Assembly (NCBI GenBank): GCA_023382675.1
Contig: JAHDWN010000032.1
Span: 12,358 to 70,185, forward strand
Length of the DNA stretch: 57,828 nucleotides
Reading direction: 5' to 3'
From: Anaerolineae bacterium
Lineage (GTDB): Bacteria; Chloroflexota; Anaerolineae; Aggregatilineales; Phototrophicaceae
This document shows, piece by piece, positions 44,066 to 52,986 of the stretch (position 1 is its first letter; each line of letters begins with the position of its first letter). A program made the position numbers and the translations under genes. Below the pieces are notes generated by a model. That model made no database searches. It saw only the letters and a program-made list of their open reading frames with translations, and was not told where the DNA came from.

Positions 44066-45091
44066 ATGCCTGATCCAGTTGTGGCCTTAACAGCCTTCAT
44101 TGTCGTGCTGGTATTGCTCATCGCGCTGTTCGCGCCGGAGCGCGGGCTGGTCTGGCGCTGGCGCGAGATGGGGCGGCTGAACGAGCGCGTCTACATCGAA
44201 GATACGCTCAAACACATCTACAAATGCCAGATGAACGGACGCTCGCCGACGATTGAGAGCATCGCCGGGGCAGTGGACATCAACGCTGACCAGGCGGCGC
44301 ACCTGATCGCGGTCATGACCGAGCGCGAGCTGGTCGTCATGACTGACGATCACCTGAAGCTGACGCCCGGCGGGGTCAACGCCGCGCTGCACGTCATCCG
44401 CGCGCACCGGCTGTGGGAACGCTTCCTGGCCGACGAAACCGGCCTGGAAGAGTCCGGCTGGCACCGGCTGGCGGATCGTTACGAACACGGGCGCAGTCCG
44501 GAAGAGCTGGGCGAGCTTGAACGCCAGCTCGGTTATCCGACGCACGACCCGCACGGCGACCCGATCCCGTCATCATCCGGCCAGTTCGTGCCGCATGGTG
44601 GGCAGCCGCTGCCGTCGATGCCGATCAACGTGCCGCTGCGCATCGTCCACCTGGAAGACGAGCCGGACGTGATCTACGCCCAGATCGTCGCCGAGGGCCT
44701 CGCGCCCGGCCAGCAGATTCGTATCATCTCGCAGACGCCACAGGCGATCCGCTTCTGGGCGGATGGCGACGAGCACGTGCTTGCGCCGGTCGTGGCCGGG
44801 AATATCTCGGTCGTGGTCGAGCAGGCGGCGGAAAAACCGCAGCCGGTCGCGCGCCTGAGCGATCTCAAACAAGGGGAGTCGGCGGTCGTGAGCGGCATCG
44901 CGCCCGCCTGCCGTGGAGCCGAACGGCGGCGTTTCCTTGACCTGGGCATCCTGAGCGGCACCAGGGTCAATGCCGAGTTCCTCAGCCCCAGCGGCGACCC
45001 GATGGCCTATCGCATTCGTGAAACCTTGATCGCCCTGCGCCGTGAGCAGGCCGATCTGATCTACATCCGCCGAGAGGAGGCAGCATCATGA
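44066..45091 (+). CDS. Membrane-anchored DtxR-like regulator fused to FeoA domain
   Basis: A 341-residue protein. One N-terminal membrane helix (residues 5-23) is followed by a winged-helix DNA-binding segment (about 40-105) and a DtxR dimer/metal domain. The latter has His114, Glu118, His133, Asp137, Glu140 and His141 in HRLWE and WHRLADRYEH, matching the metal ligands of DtxR/MntR. A middle SH3-like region (about 188-250) precedes a clear FeoA domain (261-335: LKQGESAVVSGI, RRRFLDLGILSGT, GDPMAYRI). FeoA stimulates FeoB. The fusion could sense Fe(II), bind DNA and serve the transporter. It is coupled to feoB by ATGA. Confidence 0.85.
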   Translation: MPDPVVALTAFIVVLVLLIALFAPERGLVWRWREMGRLNERVYIEDTLKHIYKCQMNGRSPTIESIAGAVDINADQAAHLIAVMTERELVVMTDDHLKLTPGGVNAALHVIRAHRLWERFLADETGLEESGWHRLADRYEHGRSPEELGELERQLGYPTHDPHGDPIPSSSGQFVPHGGQPLPSMPINVPLRIVHLEDEPDVIYAQIVAEGLAPGQQIRIISQTPQAIRFWADGDEHVLAPVVAGNISVVVEQAAEKPQPVARLSDLKQGESAVVSGIAPACRGAERRRFLDLGILSGTRVNAEFLSPSGDPMAYRIRETLIALRREQADLIYIRREEAAS

Positions 45092-45948
45092 GCAACCAAC
45101 CTATCGCCAATCCACTACAACCCCAATCGGTGGCCGAAGCCTGCGCGACCTGCCCGGCGCACAGCCGCGCCAATCTGCTCCGGTTGGGCGTCGATATGAC
45201 CGACTGGGATTACGTCGTCGCGCTGGCGGGCAACCCGAACACGGGCAAGAGCACCGTCTTTAACGCGCTGACCGGCCTGCGCCAGCACACCGGCAACTGG
45301 CCGGGAAAGACCGTCACACGCGCCGAGGGCGGCTTCCAGTTCGGCGGCCAGCGCTACAAGATCGTCGATCTGCCGGGGACGTACTCGCTGCTGGCGACCA
45401 GTGTCGATGAAGAGGTCGCACGCGATTTCATCCTCTTCGGCCAGCCGGACGTGACCGTGATCGTCGTCGACGCGACGCGGCTGGAACGCAATCTCAATCT
45501 CGTGCTGCAAGTGCTGGAGATCACCGAGCGCGCGGTCGTCTGCCTCAATCTGATCGACGAGGCGAAGCGGCACAAGCTCGAGGTCGATGAGCGGCGGCTG
45601 GCGCGCGATCTGGGTGTGCCGGTCGTGCCGACGGCGGCGCGCCAGCGTCAGGGGCTGCAAGAACTGCTCCAGGCAATTGACGACGTGGCGACGGGGCGCA
45701 CGGTTTGCCGCCCGCACCGGCTCAAGGTGCAGTCGGACAAGCTCTCCTACGCGCTCGACCGGCTGGCGCGCGAGATCCAGGCGGCGTATCCGCAGCTTTC
45801 GAACGCGCGCTGGGTGGCGCTGCGCCTGCTCGACGGCGACGAGGCAATTGCCGACGCGCTCCGTCGCGGCGACCTCGGCGATCTCAACCGGGCGGTGGCG
45901 GCGGAACATGCCCAGAACATTATCCCACTGGTGGAGGTGGCGTCATGA
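45088..45948 (+). CDS. feoB: FeoB GTPase half
   Basis: A 286-residue cytosolic G-domain of the ferrous-iron transporter, separated from its membrane part. G1 is [11 protein letters not shown]2 [11 protein letters not shown]3 DLPGTYSL and G4 NLID, followed by the helical insertion domain (residues about 190-275). A short N-terminal extension carries CATCPAH, a Cys pair not usual in FeoB. Start and stop each overlap a neighbour by 4 bp. Split FeoB proteins are known in other bacteria. Confidence 0.92.
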   Translation: MSNQPIANPLQPQSVAEACATCPAHSRANLLRLGVDMTDWDYVVALAGNPNTGKSTVFNALTGLRQHTGNWPGKTVTRAEGGFQFGGQRYKIVDLPGTYSLLATSVDEEVARDFILFGQPDVTVIVVDATRLERNLNLVLQVLEITERAVVCLNLIDEAKRHKLEVDERRLARDLGVPVVPTAARQRQGLQELLQAIDDVATGRTVCRPHRLKVQSDKLSYALDRLAREIQAAYPQLSNARWVALRLLDGDEAIADALRRGDLGDLNRAVAAEHAQNIIPLVEVAS

Positions 45949-47375
45949 GCGCGCAAACCGAACAACGCGAGAACATCATCAAACTGGCCGATCAACTGCG
46001 CTGGGAGGTTGGGCAAGGCTTCCATGAGCAACTGATGGAAGACCTGTACACCGATGCCGCGCGGCTGGCCGACCGTGCCGTCACGCGGCCTGACAGCAAA
46101 GAACGCTTCGATCTCGACCGCACGATTGACCGGCTGGTGACGAGCCGCGTGTGGGGCTTCCCCATGATGATCCTGCTGTTCGCGCTCGTCTTCTGGATCA
46201 CGATCACGGGCGCGAATGTGCCGTCGGGCTTCCTGTCGTCGATCTTGATCGACCAGCTCCACCCGATCCTGAAGGGCGCGGCGGCGTCGATTGGGATGTC
46301 AGCCTTTCTGTCCGGCCTGCTGTTCGACGGCATGTATCTGGCGACGGCGTGGGTGATCAGCGTCATGCTGCCGCCGATGGCGATCTTCTTCCCGCTGTTC
46401 ACGCTGCTGGAAGATTTCGGCTATCTGCCGCGCGTGGCCTTCAACCTGGACAACATCTTCAAGAAATCCGGCGCGCACGGCAAGCAGGCGCTGAGCATGA
46501 TGATGGGCTTCGGCTGCAACGCCGCCGGGGTGGTGGCGACGCGCGTGATCGACAGCCCACGCGAACGGCTGATCGCGATCATCACCAACAACTTCGCGCT
46601 CTGCAACGGGCGCTGGCCGACGCAGATTCTGATCGCGACGGTCTTCATCGGTGCGCTCGTGCCACCGGCACTGGCCGGGTTGGTCTCGGCGCTGGCAGTG
46701 GTCGGCATCGCTGTGCTCGGCGTGCTGCTGACGTTCGCTGCGTCGTGGACGCTGTCGCACACGATCCTGCGCGGCGAAGTTTCGACCTTCAGCCTGGAAC
46801 TGCCGCCCTACCGCCCGCCGCGTGTCTGGCAGACGATCTACACGTCGATGATCGACCGGACGATGTACGTGCTCTGGCGCGCGGTCGTCTTCGCGCTGCC
46901 CGCCGGGGCGATCATCTGGCTGAGCGCGAACGTCTCCATCGGCGGCGTCAGCGTGGCCGAGCACCTGATCAACTTCCTCAACCCGGTCGGCATCCTGATC
47001 GGCCTCAACGGTGTGATCCTGCTGGCCTACATCGTCGCCATCCCGGCCAACGAGATCGTCATCCCGACCGTGCTGATGCTGACGGTGCTCGTCACGGGCA
47101 CGAGCAGCCAGGGCGCAGGCGCAGGCGTCATGTTCGAGATCGATTCGAACACCACGCTGCTGAACTTGCTGCACGCGGGCGGCTGGACGCTGCTGACGGC
47201 GATCAACCTGATGCTGTTCAGCCTGATCCACAATCCATGCAGCACGACGATCTACACGATCTACAAAGAGACGGGCAGCCTGAAGTGGACGGCGGTCGCG
47301 GCGCTGTCGCCGCTCGCGCTCGGCCTGATCGTGACGTTCGTGGTCGCGCAGGTCTGGCGGCTGTTCGGGGGGTAA
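45945..47375 (+). CDS. feoB: FeoB membrane permease half
   Basis: A 476-residue integral membrane part of FeoB. Two nucleoside-recognition (Gate) domains are present: [25 protein letters not shown] followed by [25 protein letters not shown] with the conserved Cys, and later [13 protein letters not shown] and [17 protein letters not shown] with another conserved Cys. About nine helices follow a soluble linker. Together with the GTPase half it would import Fe(II). It is the last gene of the operon and ends in a terminator. Confidence 0.92.
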   Translation: MSAQTEQRENIIKLADQLRWEVGQGFHEQLMEDLYTDAARLADRAVTRPDSKERFDLDRTIDRLVTSRVWGFPMMILLFALVFWITITGANVPSGFLSSILIDQLHPILKGAAASIGMSAFLSGLLFDGMYLATAWVISVMLPPMAIFFPLFTLLEDFGYLPRVAFNLDNIFKKSGAHGKQALSMMMGFGCNAAGVVATRVIDSPRERLIAIITNNFALCNGRWPTQILIATVFIGALVPPALAGLVSALAVVGIAVLGVLLTFAASWTLSHTILRGEVSTFSLELPPYRPPRVWQTIYTSMIDRTMYVLWRAVVFALPAGAIIWLSANVSIGGVSVAEHLINFLNPVGILIGLNGVILLAYIVAIPANEIVIPTVLMLTVLVTGTSSQGAGAGVMFEIDSNTTLLNLLHAGGWTLLTAINLMLFSLIHNPCSTTIYTIYKETGSLKWTAVAALSPLALGLIVTFVVAQVWRLFGG

Positions 47376-47411
47376 TCCCGCGGCAGCGACATCCATCGCG
47401 AAATAACGTGG

Positions 47412-47437
47412 GGGCGCATCACCGATGCGCCCTTTTT
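47412..47437 (+). terminator. Terminator of the feo operon
   Basis: GGGCGCATC (47412-47420) pairs with GATGCGCCC (47424-47432) across an ACC loop, followed by five Ts. The stem is the same as the palindrome at 25583-25606. Confidence 0.85.
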
Positions 47438-47516
47438 GCTGGAAGATGGCTGGTGCGGCTGAAAGGTGTCAGTTATTATTTGCGAAATCGGCGACTTTCA
47501 ATTGGCCCTACCTAAT

Positions 47517-48089
47517 ATGCCGGAAAACAGCCCAAAGAAAAACACCCCAGACGTCGATGTGCGCATGATCCATCACGATCTGGCGGGCGCGCCGCGTCAT
47601 GCGCTGCCGGAAGGCTATCACATGCGCTTCTATCGTGACGGCGACGTGGCGCCCTGGGTGCGCATCCAGCGCGCGGCGGATGCGTTATCGCAGGCAACGG
47701 CGGAGACCTTCGCGCAGTATATGCCGGGCGACGTCGCCCATCTCGCCCGGCGTGTCATGTTCCTGGTCGATCCGTCTGGCGCGGACATCGGCACGATCAC
47801 GGCCTGGAACGGCGACGCCTTCGACGGGCGCGACATCGGCCTGGTGCATTGGGTGGCGATTGCTGCCTCGGCGCAGGGGCGCGGGCTGGCGAAGCCGATG
47901 CTCAGTGCCGTACTCGGCGTGCTGCGCGATCTTGGCTACAACGACGCCTGGCTGGATACGAATACACGGCGCATCCCGGCGCTCAATCTGTATCTGGCGT
48001 TCGGGTTTGCGCCGCATCCCCGCAGCGAAGCCGAGCGAGCGGCCTGGCGCGCCATCGCGCCGCTGCTCAAGTACCCGGTGGGGGTGTGA
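47517..48089 (+). CDS. GNAT-type acetyltransferase
   Basis: About 190 residues. The N-terminal part has LPEGYHMRFYRDGDVAPWVRIQ. The acetyl-CoA loop region is ASAQGRGLAKPMLSAVLGVL, followed by YNDAWLDTNTRRIPALNLYLAFGF, the standard GNAT C-terminal motif. Substrate unknown. The start is uncertain: ATG 47517 or the internal ATG 47565 are possible, and neither has a good ribosome-binding site. The gene lies directly behind the feo terminator and ahead of the second hairpin locus. Confidence 0.75.
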   Translation: MPENSPKKNTPDVDVRMIHHDLAGAPRHALPEGYHMRFYRDGDVAPWVRIQRAADALSQATAETFAQYMPGDVAHLARRVMFLVDPSGADIGTITAWNGDAFDGRDIGLVHWVAIAASAQGRGLAKPMLSAVLGVLRDLGYNDAWLDTNTRRIPALNLYLAFGFAPHPRSEAERAAWRAIAPLLKYPVGV

Positions 48090-48108
48090 TCGGGGTCGCC
48101 AGTACGAC

Positions 48109-48280
48109 GCCCGACCGTCGAACGGTCGGGCTGGTGGAAATTGGGAAGCCATCTGGAAGATGGCTGGTTCCAACCAAGCATGATGCGGTCAAAACGGAAA
48201 AAATAAGCCGCATACCATGAGGCTTACCGGAAGTGCCAGCAAGATGCTTCGAAGCGAAGCTCCCCGCAGGGTGCATCTTG
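48109..48280. repeat. Family B hairpins, left of RAYT2
   Basis: GCCCGACCGT/ACGGTCGGGC (48109-48131), AGCCATC/GATGGCT (48147-48165), then GCAAGATGC at 48239-48247 pairing with GCATCTTGC near 48273-48281 and enclosing CTTCG/CGAAG. Feet read CTGG/CCAG instead of the CTAG/GTAG of family A. Confidence 0.75.
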
Positions 48281-48294
48281 CGGTCCGTCATGGG

Positions 48295-48711
48295 CTAATG
48301 CTCGTCATCCACACGTTCCAAATGTGCATTGGTCGTGCCTTGGGCATGGTGCTCCTGCTGGCGCGTGATGTAGTCGATCACCTGATTCAGTTGTCGCGAT
48401 CCAACCGTGAGCACGCCGTAGCTGCCTTGCCAGCGGAAGCGGGCACTGTCATCGGGAAAGGCTGTGTTGACGGCGCGTGACGATGCACCTTTGATCTCGC
48501 CGACCCATTTTGCAATCGCGATGGCGGGTGGGATCGCCGCCGCAACATGCACGTGATCCGGCATCCCATTCACCGCCAACGCCTCGCCGCCGAGATCGCC
48601 TGCCTTTGCACGGATCGCCTCGTAAATGATCTGCGCGTAGGGCGGTGTGATGAGCTCGGCTCGATACTTCGTCGCCCAGATGACGTGGTAATAGCAGATC
48701 CAGTAGGGCAT
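48295..48711 (-). mobile_element. IS200-like Y1 transposase (RAYT2)
   Basis: A 138-residue HUH transposase, paralogous to the one at 16578-16997, with the same motif positions: MPDHVHVAAAI (His53, His55) and Tyr114 in VIDYITRQQEHH. The two differ at most other positions, so duplication is old. The frame is intact and no tnpB is present. It is flanked on both sides by family B hairpins that face each other, in contrast to family A around RAYT1. This suggests separate transposase-repeat pairs. Confidence 0.88.
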
Positions 48712-48767
48712 TGCATCTTCTCACAGTCGTCGCGGGTGTGCATTCTTTGTCAAGTATGAAACCAGCC

Positions 48768-48822
48768 AGCCATCTTCCAGATGGCTTCCAAAATTGCCAG
48801 CAAGATGCTTCGAGCATCTTGC
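48768..48822. repeat. Family B hairpins, right of RAYT2
   Basis: AGCCATC/GATGGCT at 48768-48786 is the inverse of 48147-48165. A 10-bp stem GCAAGATGCT/AGCATCTTGC with TCG loop follows at 48800-48822. It has the same layout as 34163-34185 with different paired bases. Confidence 0.75.
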
Positions 48823-48935
48823 GCGTACTGGCGAGTGGGCCGGTTTTGCTCTCCCATCGGCGTTGATAGTATCATAGGCGAGTTCAACTTTCGGATTGAT
48901 GTGTCTGTCTCGCTATCCTCGCCGGTGGTCAGCCC

Positions 48936-49325
48936 ATGCGCGTGTTCATTAGCTACAGCCGCAAAGACGTGAATGCTGCGAACACCATAGCAGATGTGCT
49001 GCGCGCACGAGGTGTGGATGTCTTCATCGATTTTCAACGCTTGACCGCGCTCGACAATTTCCCTGAACGTCTCGCCCTTGAGATCGACGCGTGTGATGTG
49101 TTGGTGCTACTTCTCAGTGAACATGCAGCCGCATCGAAATGGGTCGTGCGTGAAGTGCAGTACGCCGATCATAAGTCCAAACCAATTGTCATCGCTCGCC
49201 TCGACTCGGTATCGCTGCCCCACGCCCTGTTCTTCCTCGCCTATCAGGATTACATTGATTGCACAGATTTCCTTGCCGATGATGTGTTTCAAGCGAAAAC
49301 TGTTTCGGTCGTTGAACTTGCCTAA
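48936..49325 (+). CDS. TIR-domain protein
   Basis: A 129-residue TIR domain: MRVFISYSRKDVNAA, VDVFIDFQRL, CDVLVLLLSEHAAASKWVVREV (Glu73 at the NADase catalytic position) and KPIVIARLD. It stops at TAA 49323-49325. The next frame (+1 relative) continues without pause into an FGE-like domain, so the gene may be the front half of a TIR-FGE fusion broken by one frameshift, or a coupled pair. The TIR domain would cleave NAD in defence or act as an adaptor. Confidence 0.75.
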   Translation: MRVFISYSRKDVNAANTIADVLRARGVDVFIDFQRLTALDNFPERLALEIDACDVLVLLLSEHAAASKWVVREVQYADHKSKPIVIARLDSVSLPHALFFLAYQDYIDCTDFLADDVFQAKTVSVVELA

Positions 49326-49356
49326 TGATGCTCCAAATGCCCCGCCGCCAAACACG

Positions 49357-50124
49357 ATGCTACCCTCTGTCACAATCCCTGCCGACGATGTGCTCTCCAT
49401 CTTGCCACCTCCGTTCGCATGGTGTCCGATCCCCGCCGGGCAGGTCACGATCGAAGGCAAAACCTATGACGTGCCCGCTTTCGAGATGGCGAAGTACCCC
49501 GTCACAAACGCTCAATTCCGGGTCTTCATTGATGCGGACGACGGCTATCGTTATCCTGTGTGGTGGGAGTTTTCCGAGGAAGCGAAGGCCTGGCACAACA
49601 GAAACACACGGCCCCTGCCGACAGCCTTTGATGGTGAAGATCATCCGCGCGCAAACGTCTCGTGGTATGAGGCGATTGCCTTCTGTTGCTGGTTGGCTGC
49701 ACGCCTACGTATCGAGCCTGAGCAACCCGCGATTTCATTGCCGACAGAGCTTCAATGGCAGTTGGCAGCCGTTGGCGATACTGGTTGGGATTATCCCTGG
49801 GGGCCAGTTTTTGATCTATTGCGCTGCAACAGCAGTGTGGGAGGCAAAAGCAATGGGACTTCACCAGTCTCTGCGTACGAAACTAAAGGAGACAGCCCAT
49901 TTGGTGTCGTCGATATGACCGGCAATATCTGGGAATGGTGCCGAAATCTCCGCGACGATATTGCTTCAGACAATTTGCAAGGCCAAAAGCCACGTATGCT
50001 TCGTGGCGGATCATGGAGGAACAACAATTCACAGATTTTGCGGGCTGCCTATCGCGGCGACGGCGCTCCTTATTCCATGGGCTATGATTGGGGATTTCGA
50101 GTTGCCCGCACTATATGGAGCTGA
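49357..50124 (+). CDS. FGE/SUMF1-like domain protein
   Basis: A 255-residue formylglycine-generating-enzyme fold: FAWCPIPAGQVTIEGK, FEMAKYPVTNAQFRVFIDADDG, ANVSWYEAIAFCCWLA, LPTELQWQLAA, FGVVDMTGNIWEWC and RMLRGGSWRNN, ending GFRVAR. The Cys pair that follows GGSW in active FGE is absent (GGSWRNNNSQILRAAYR), so catalysis of the classical reaction is unlikely. The open frame extends upstream through the TIR gene in another phase. The ATG at 49357 lacks a ribosome-binding site, so expression may depend on the upstream gene. Confidence 0.75.
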   Translation: MLPSVTIPADDVLSILPPPFAWCPIPAGQVTIEGKTYDVPAFEMAKYPVTNAQFRVFIDADDGYRYPVWWEFSEEAKAWHNRNTRPLPTAFDGEDHPRANVSWYEAIAFCCWLAARLRIEPEQPAISLPTELQWQLAAVGDTGWDYPWGPVFDLLRCNSSVGGKSNGTSPVSAYETKGDSPFGVVDMTGNIWEWCRNLRDDIASDNLQGQKPRMLRGGSWRNNNSQILRAAYRGDGAPYSMGYDWGFRVARTIWS

Positions 50125-50239
50125 AGCGTAATCTCCTTCACGCACTCCGCACCCATTCCCCAAAATCAGACTATAATGCTCCTATCACACCATCATCGCA
50201 GCCCATTGCCCGGTCTCAGCCCATGCGAAAGGCGTTGTG

Positions 50240-51415
50240 ATGTTTGTACGCAATCCCATTCACTGCATAATTCCGCCGCATATGCTGCGCGAGATCGCCG
50301 AGCGCGGCACGCCCGCCCAGCGCGCCCAGGCGCTCCAGAACTTCAGCGTTTCGGCACAGATCCGCGGCCAGCGCACCGAACTGACCGGGATGCCGTCGGT
50401 CGCGCAGACACAGGCCGCCGCCGGAAAAGAGCGCATCGTCTACGACGCACAGCACGGCACGACGCTCCCCGGCGCGAAGGTGCGCGGCGAGGGCGATCCG
50501 CCGGTGACTGATGTCGCGGTCAACGAAGCCTACGACGGATCGGGCGCGACCTACGATCTATTCAAAGATGTTTACGGGCGCAATTCGATTGACGGCCAGG
50601 GGATGCGCCTCGATTCGACGGTGCATTACAGCACGAGCTTCGACAACGCCTTCTGGGACGGCCAGCAGATGGTCTACGGCGACGGCGACGAAGACCTGCC
50701 AGCGGCCGAGCGCATCTTCAACCGCTTCACCGCGGCCATCGACGTGATCGGGCACGAGCTGGCGCACGGCGTGACGCAGCACGAGGGCGGGATGCTCTAC
50801 TATCTTCAGCCCGGTGCGCTCAACGAATCGATGAGTGACGTGTTCGGCTCGCTGGTCAAGCAGCGCACGCTCGGCCAGACAGCGGCAGACGCGGATTGGA
50901 TCATCGGCGCGGGCCTGTTCACGGCCAACGTCAACGCGCAGGGCATTCGCTCGATGAAAGCGCCCGGCACAGCCTATGACGACCCGGTGCTCGGCAAAGA
51001 TCCGCAGCCCGGCCACATGCGCGACTACCAGATTTACCCCTACGACAACGGCGGCGTCCACATCAACTCCGGCATTCCCAACCACGCCTTTTACGTCGTG
51101 GCGCGGGAAATCGGCGGCAACGCCTGGGAGAAGGCCGGGCAGATCTGGTATCGCGCCCTGCGCGATAAGCTCCAGTTCTGGTCGGATTTCCAGCACGCGG
51201 CGAACGTGACCTACAGCGCGGCGGGCGAACTCTACGGCGCTGGCAGCCTGGAGCAGCAGGCCGTCGTCACCGGTTGGCGCGAGGTTGGCATCACCGTCGA
51301 GACGGGCTTCGGCTGGCGGCAGATCCTCGCCTGGCTGATCGACCTGCTGACGGCGCTGCGCGGTGGCAGTAGCGTCGCACAGACGGCAGCACCGACGACG
51401 CGGGGCGGGCGATGA
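50240..51415 (+). CDS. M4 (thermolysin-family) metalloprotease, protealysin-like
   Basis: A 391-residue zinc protease. HELAH (His172, Glu173, His176) and NESMSD (Glu196) are the zinc ligands; the propeptide-like N-terminus starts MFVRNPIHCIIPPHML. The region GGVHINSGIPNHAFY is the family substrate-site motif. There is no signal peptide, as in protealysins. AAAGG lies seven bases ahead of the ATG. The stop overlaps the next gene by ATGA, which encodes its likely inhibitor. Confidence 0.92.
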   Translation: MFVRNPIHCIIPPHMLREIAERGTPAQRAQALQNFSVSAQIRGQRTELTGMPSVAQTQAAAGKERIVYDAQHGTTLPGAKVRGEGDPPVTDVAVNEAYDGSGATYDLFKDVYGRNSIDGQGMRLDSTVHYSTSFDNAFWDGQQMVYGDGDEDLPAAERIFNRFTAAIDVIGHELAHGVTQHEGGMLYYLQPGALNESMSDVFGSLVKQRTLGQTAADADWIIGAGLFTANVNAQGIRSMKAPGTAYDDPVLGKDPQPGHMRDYQIYPYDNGGVHINSGIPNHAFYVVAREIGGNAWEKAGQIWYRALRDKLQFWSDFQHAANVTYSAAGELYGAGSLEQQAVVTGWREVGITVETGFGWRQILAWLIDLLTALRGGSSVAQTAAPTTRGGR

Positions 51416-51723
51416 AGATCGCGTTCGAGCGCAGCGGCGGTTTTGCGGGGCTGCGTATCACCGTGACCATCGATACGGACACGCTGCCGCCGCATGAGGC
51501 CGCGCAACTGGAGAGTCTGGTCGAGGATGCAAAGTTCTTCGATCTTCCGGCGCGGCTGCGCTCATCCACAGGCGGCGCGGATCAGTTTCAGTATGTCGTG
51601 ACCGTCGCGGATGGCGAGCGCCGCCATACCGTGCGGACGACCGACAGCGCCGCGCCGGAGACGCTGCAACCGCTGCTGCGCCGGCTGGTCATTCTGGCGC
51701 GGACTTCGCGGCGGGATGGGTGA
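51412..51723 (+). CDS. Emfourin-like protease inhibitor
   Basis: A 103-residue protein coupled to the M4 protease gene. Its opening IAFERSGGFAGLRITVTIDTDTLPPHEAAQL and the central YVVTVADGERRHTVRTTD are characteristic of emfourin, the inhibitor encoded next to protealysin. It would hold the cytoplasmic protease in check. Confidence 0.85.
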   Translation: MKIAFERSGGFAGLRITVTIDTDTLPPHEAAQLESLVEDAKFFDLPARLRSSTGGADQFQYVVTVADGERRHTVRTTDSAAPETLQPLLRRLVILARTSRRDG

Positions 51724-51994
51724 GGGCGGCAGGCAGGCACGCCCATCCGCGCGATTAGTGATCCTCCTCATCTTGAGATTCGGCAAAGAATCTGCTATCT
51801 AGTGCAGCTTCGTGTCATCGTGGCTGGCTCTGCTCCGGATTCCAGCGTGCCTGCCCTGTGCGCTGCATCAGGCAAGCGCCCTGGTCTTACGGGCGGGAAT
51901 GCAGCCGGGTGCAGGTGACACGCGCTGGTTGTTGGAGCAACGCTGTAACGTGAGACCGGGGACACATGGAAGTGGTGAGTGAGGGATGCAGAAG
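51724..51994. other. Intergenic spacer
   Basis: AGATTC/GAATCT (51775-51792) is the only clear hairpin and has no T-run. No gene or repeat family is recognised. Confidence 0.4.
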
Positions 51995-52861
51995 ATGGTG
52001 TTGCTAGAGAACAAGGTTGCAGTCATTACCGGAGGCACACGCGGGCTGGGTCTGGGAATTGCGCAGACCTATGCAGCGGCGGGCGCTGCCGTCGTCATCG
52101 CCGGTCGTTCGAAGTCAACGCTGGACACTGCGATAGCGGAGCTAGAGGCAAACGGCGCGCGGGCGGCTGGAACGACGTGTGACGTGAGCGATCTAGAGCA
52201 AGTCGAGGCGTTAGGCGCGTTCGCGGTTGAGACCTTCGGCAAGATCGACATCTGGGTCAACAACGCGGGTTTATCTGCGCCCTATGGCCCAACCACAGCC
52301 ATCCCAGCGAGCGCCTTCATGCGGGTGGTCAATACCAATATCGTCGGCGTCTATAACGGATCGATGGTGGCGCTGCGCCATATGCTGCCCAACCGCAGCG
52401 GCAAACTAATCAATCTCGTGGGCCGCGGCTCAAATGACAGGGACGGCGTGAAATTTCAAAATGCCTACGCGTCGAGCAAGGCTTGGGGGCGTAGTTTCAC
52501 CCTGTCGCTGGCGCGCGAGAACGAAGACAGCGGCGTCGGGATCTTCGCCTTCAACCCTGGCCTGGTTGACACCGACATGCTGCGCCAGGTCGAAGTCGTG
52601 CCGGGCTTCGAGGAGCGCGTCAAGCCGCTGGAAACGGTCATGCGGCTCTGGGCGAACGAACCCGATCTACCTGCACAGAAAGCGCTCTGGCTGGCCTCCA
52701 GCGCAACCGACGGCAAAAGCGGTCTGCTGGTGAATGTCCTGACCGGGCAGCGTGTGATGGGCGGCCTGCTCCGCGAGGCGCTGCGGCGCATCACCGGGAA
52801 ACCTGCGCCCGATATGTCGCTCGACATTCGCACACTGGCTCCGGAACGTCAGCAAAGCTAG
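51995..52861 (+). CDS. Short-chain dehydrogenase/reductase
   Basis: A 288-residue Rossmann-fold oxidoreductase. The cofactor motif is TGGTRGLG, with the basic AGRSKSTL suggesting NADP preference, NNAG is conserved, and the catalytic Tyr-x-x-x-Lys is in AYASSKAWG. The catalytic Ser region reads INLVGRGSN, which differs from the usual V-x-SS. The start at 51995 has GAGGG nine bases upstream; ATG 51986 is too close. Substrate not known. Confidence 0.85.
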   Translation: MVLLENKVAVITGGTRGLGLGIAQTYAAAGAAVVIAGRSKSTLDTAIAELEANGARAAGTTCDVSDLEQVEALGAFAVETFGKIDIWVNNAGLSAPYGPTTAIPASAFMRVVNTNIVGVYNGSMVALRHMLPNRSGKLINLVGRGSNDRDGVKFQNAYASSKAWGRSFTLSLARENEDSGVGIFAFNPGLVDTDMLRQVEVVPGFEERVKPLETVMRLWANEPDLPAQKALWLASSATDGKSGLLVNVLTGQRVMGGLLREALRRITGKPAPDMSLDIRTLAPERQQS

Positions 52862-52986
52862 TCGCGCAGATGCCCGCCTGGTGGCTGACTGCCAAGGAGT
52901 CCAGGGCAACACATTCTTGCAGCACGGCTTACCGGGCGCAACCATAGCCAGGGACTTGAGGCGCGGTGCTGAGTGCAAAACCACCA

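Noticed and set aside
46299..47396. 365-residue minus-strand frame opposite the FeoB permease
   Set aside because: Arg/Asp/Gln-rich, no motif, fully antisense to a clear feoB. Shadow frame.
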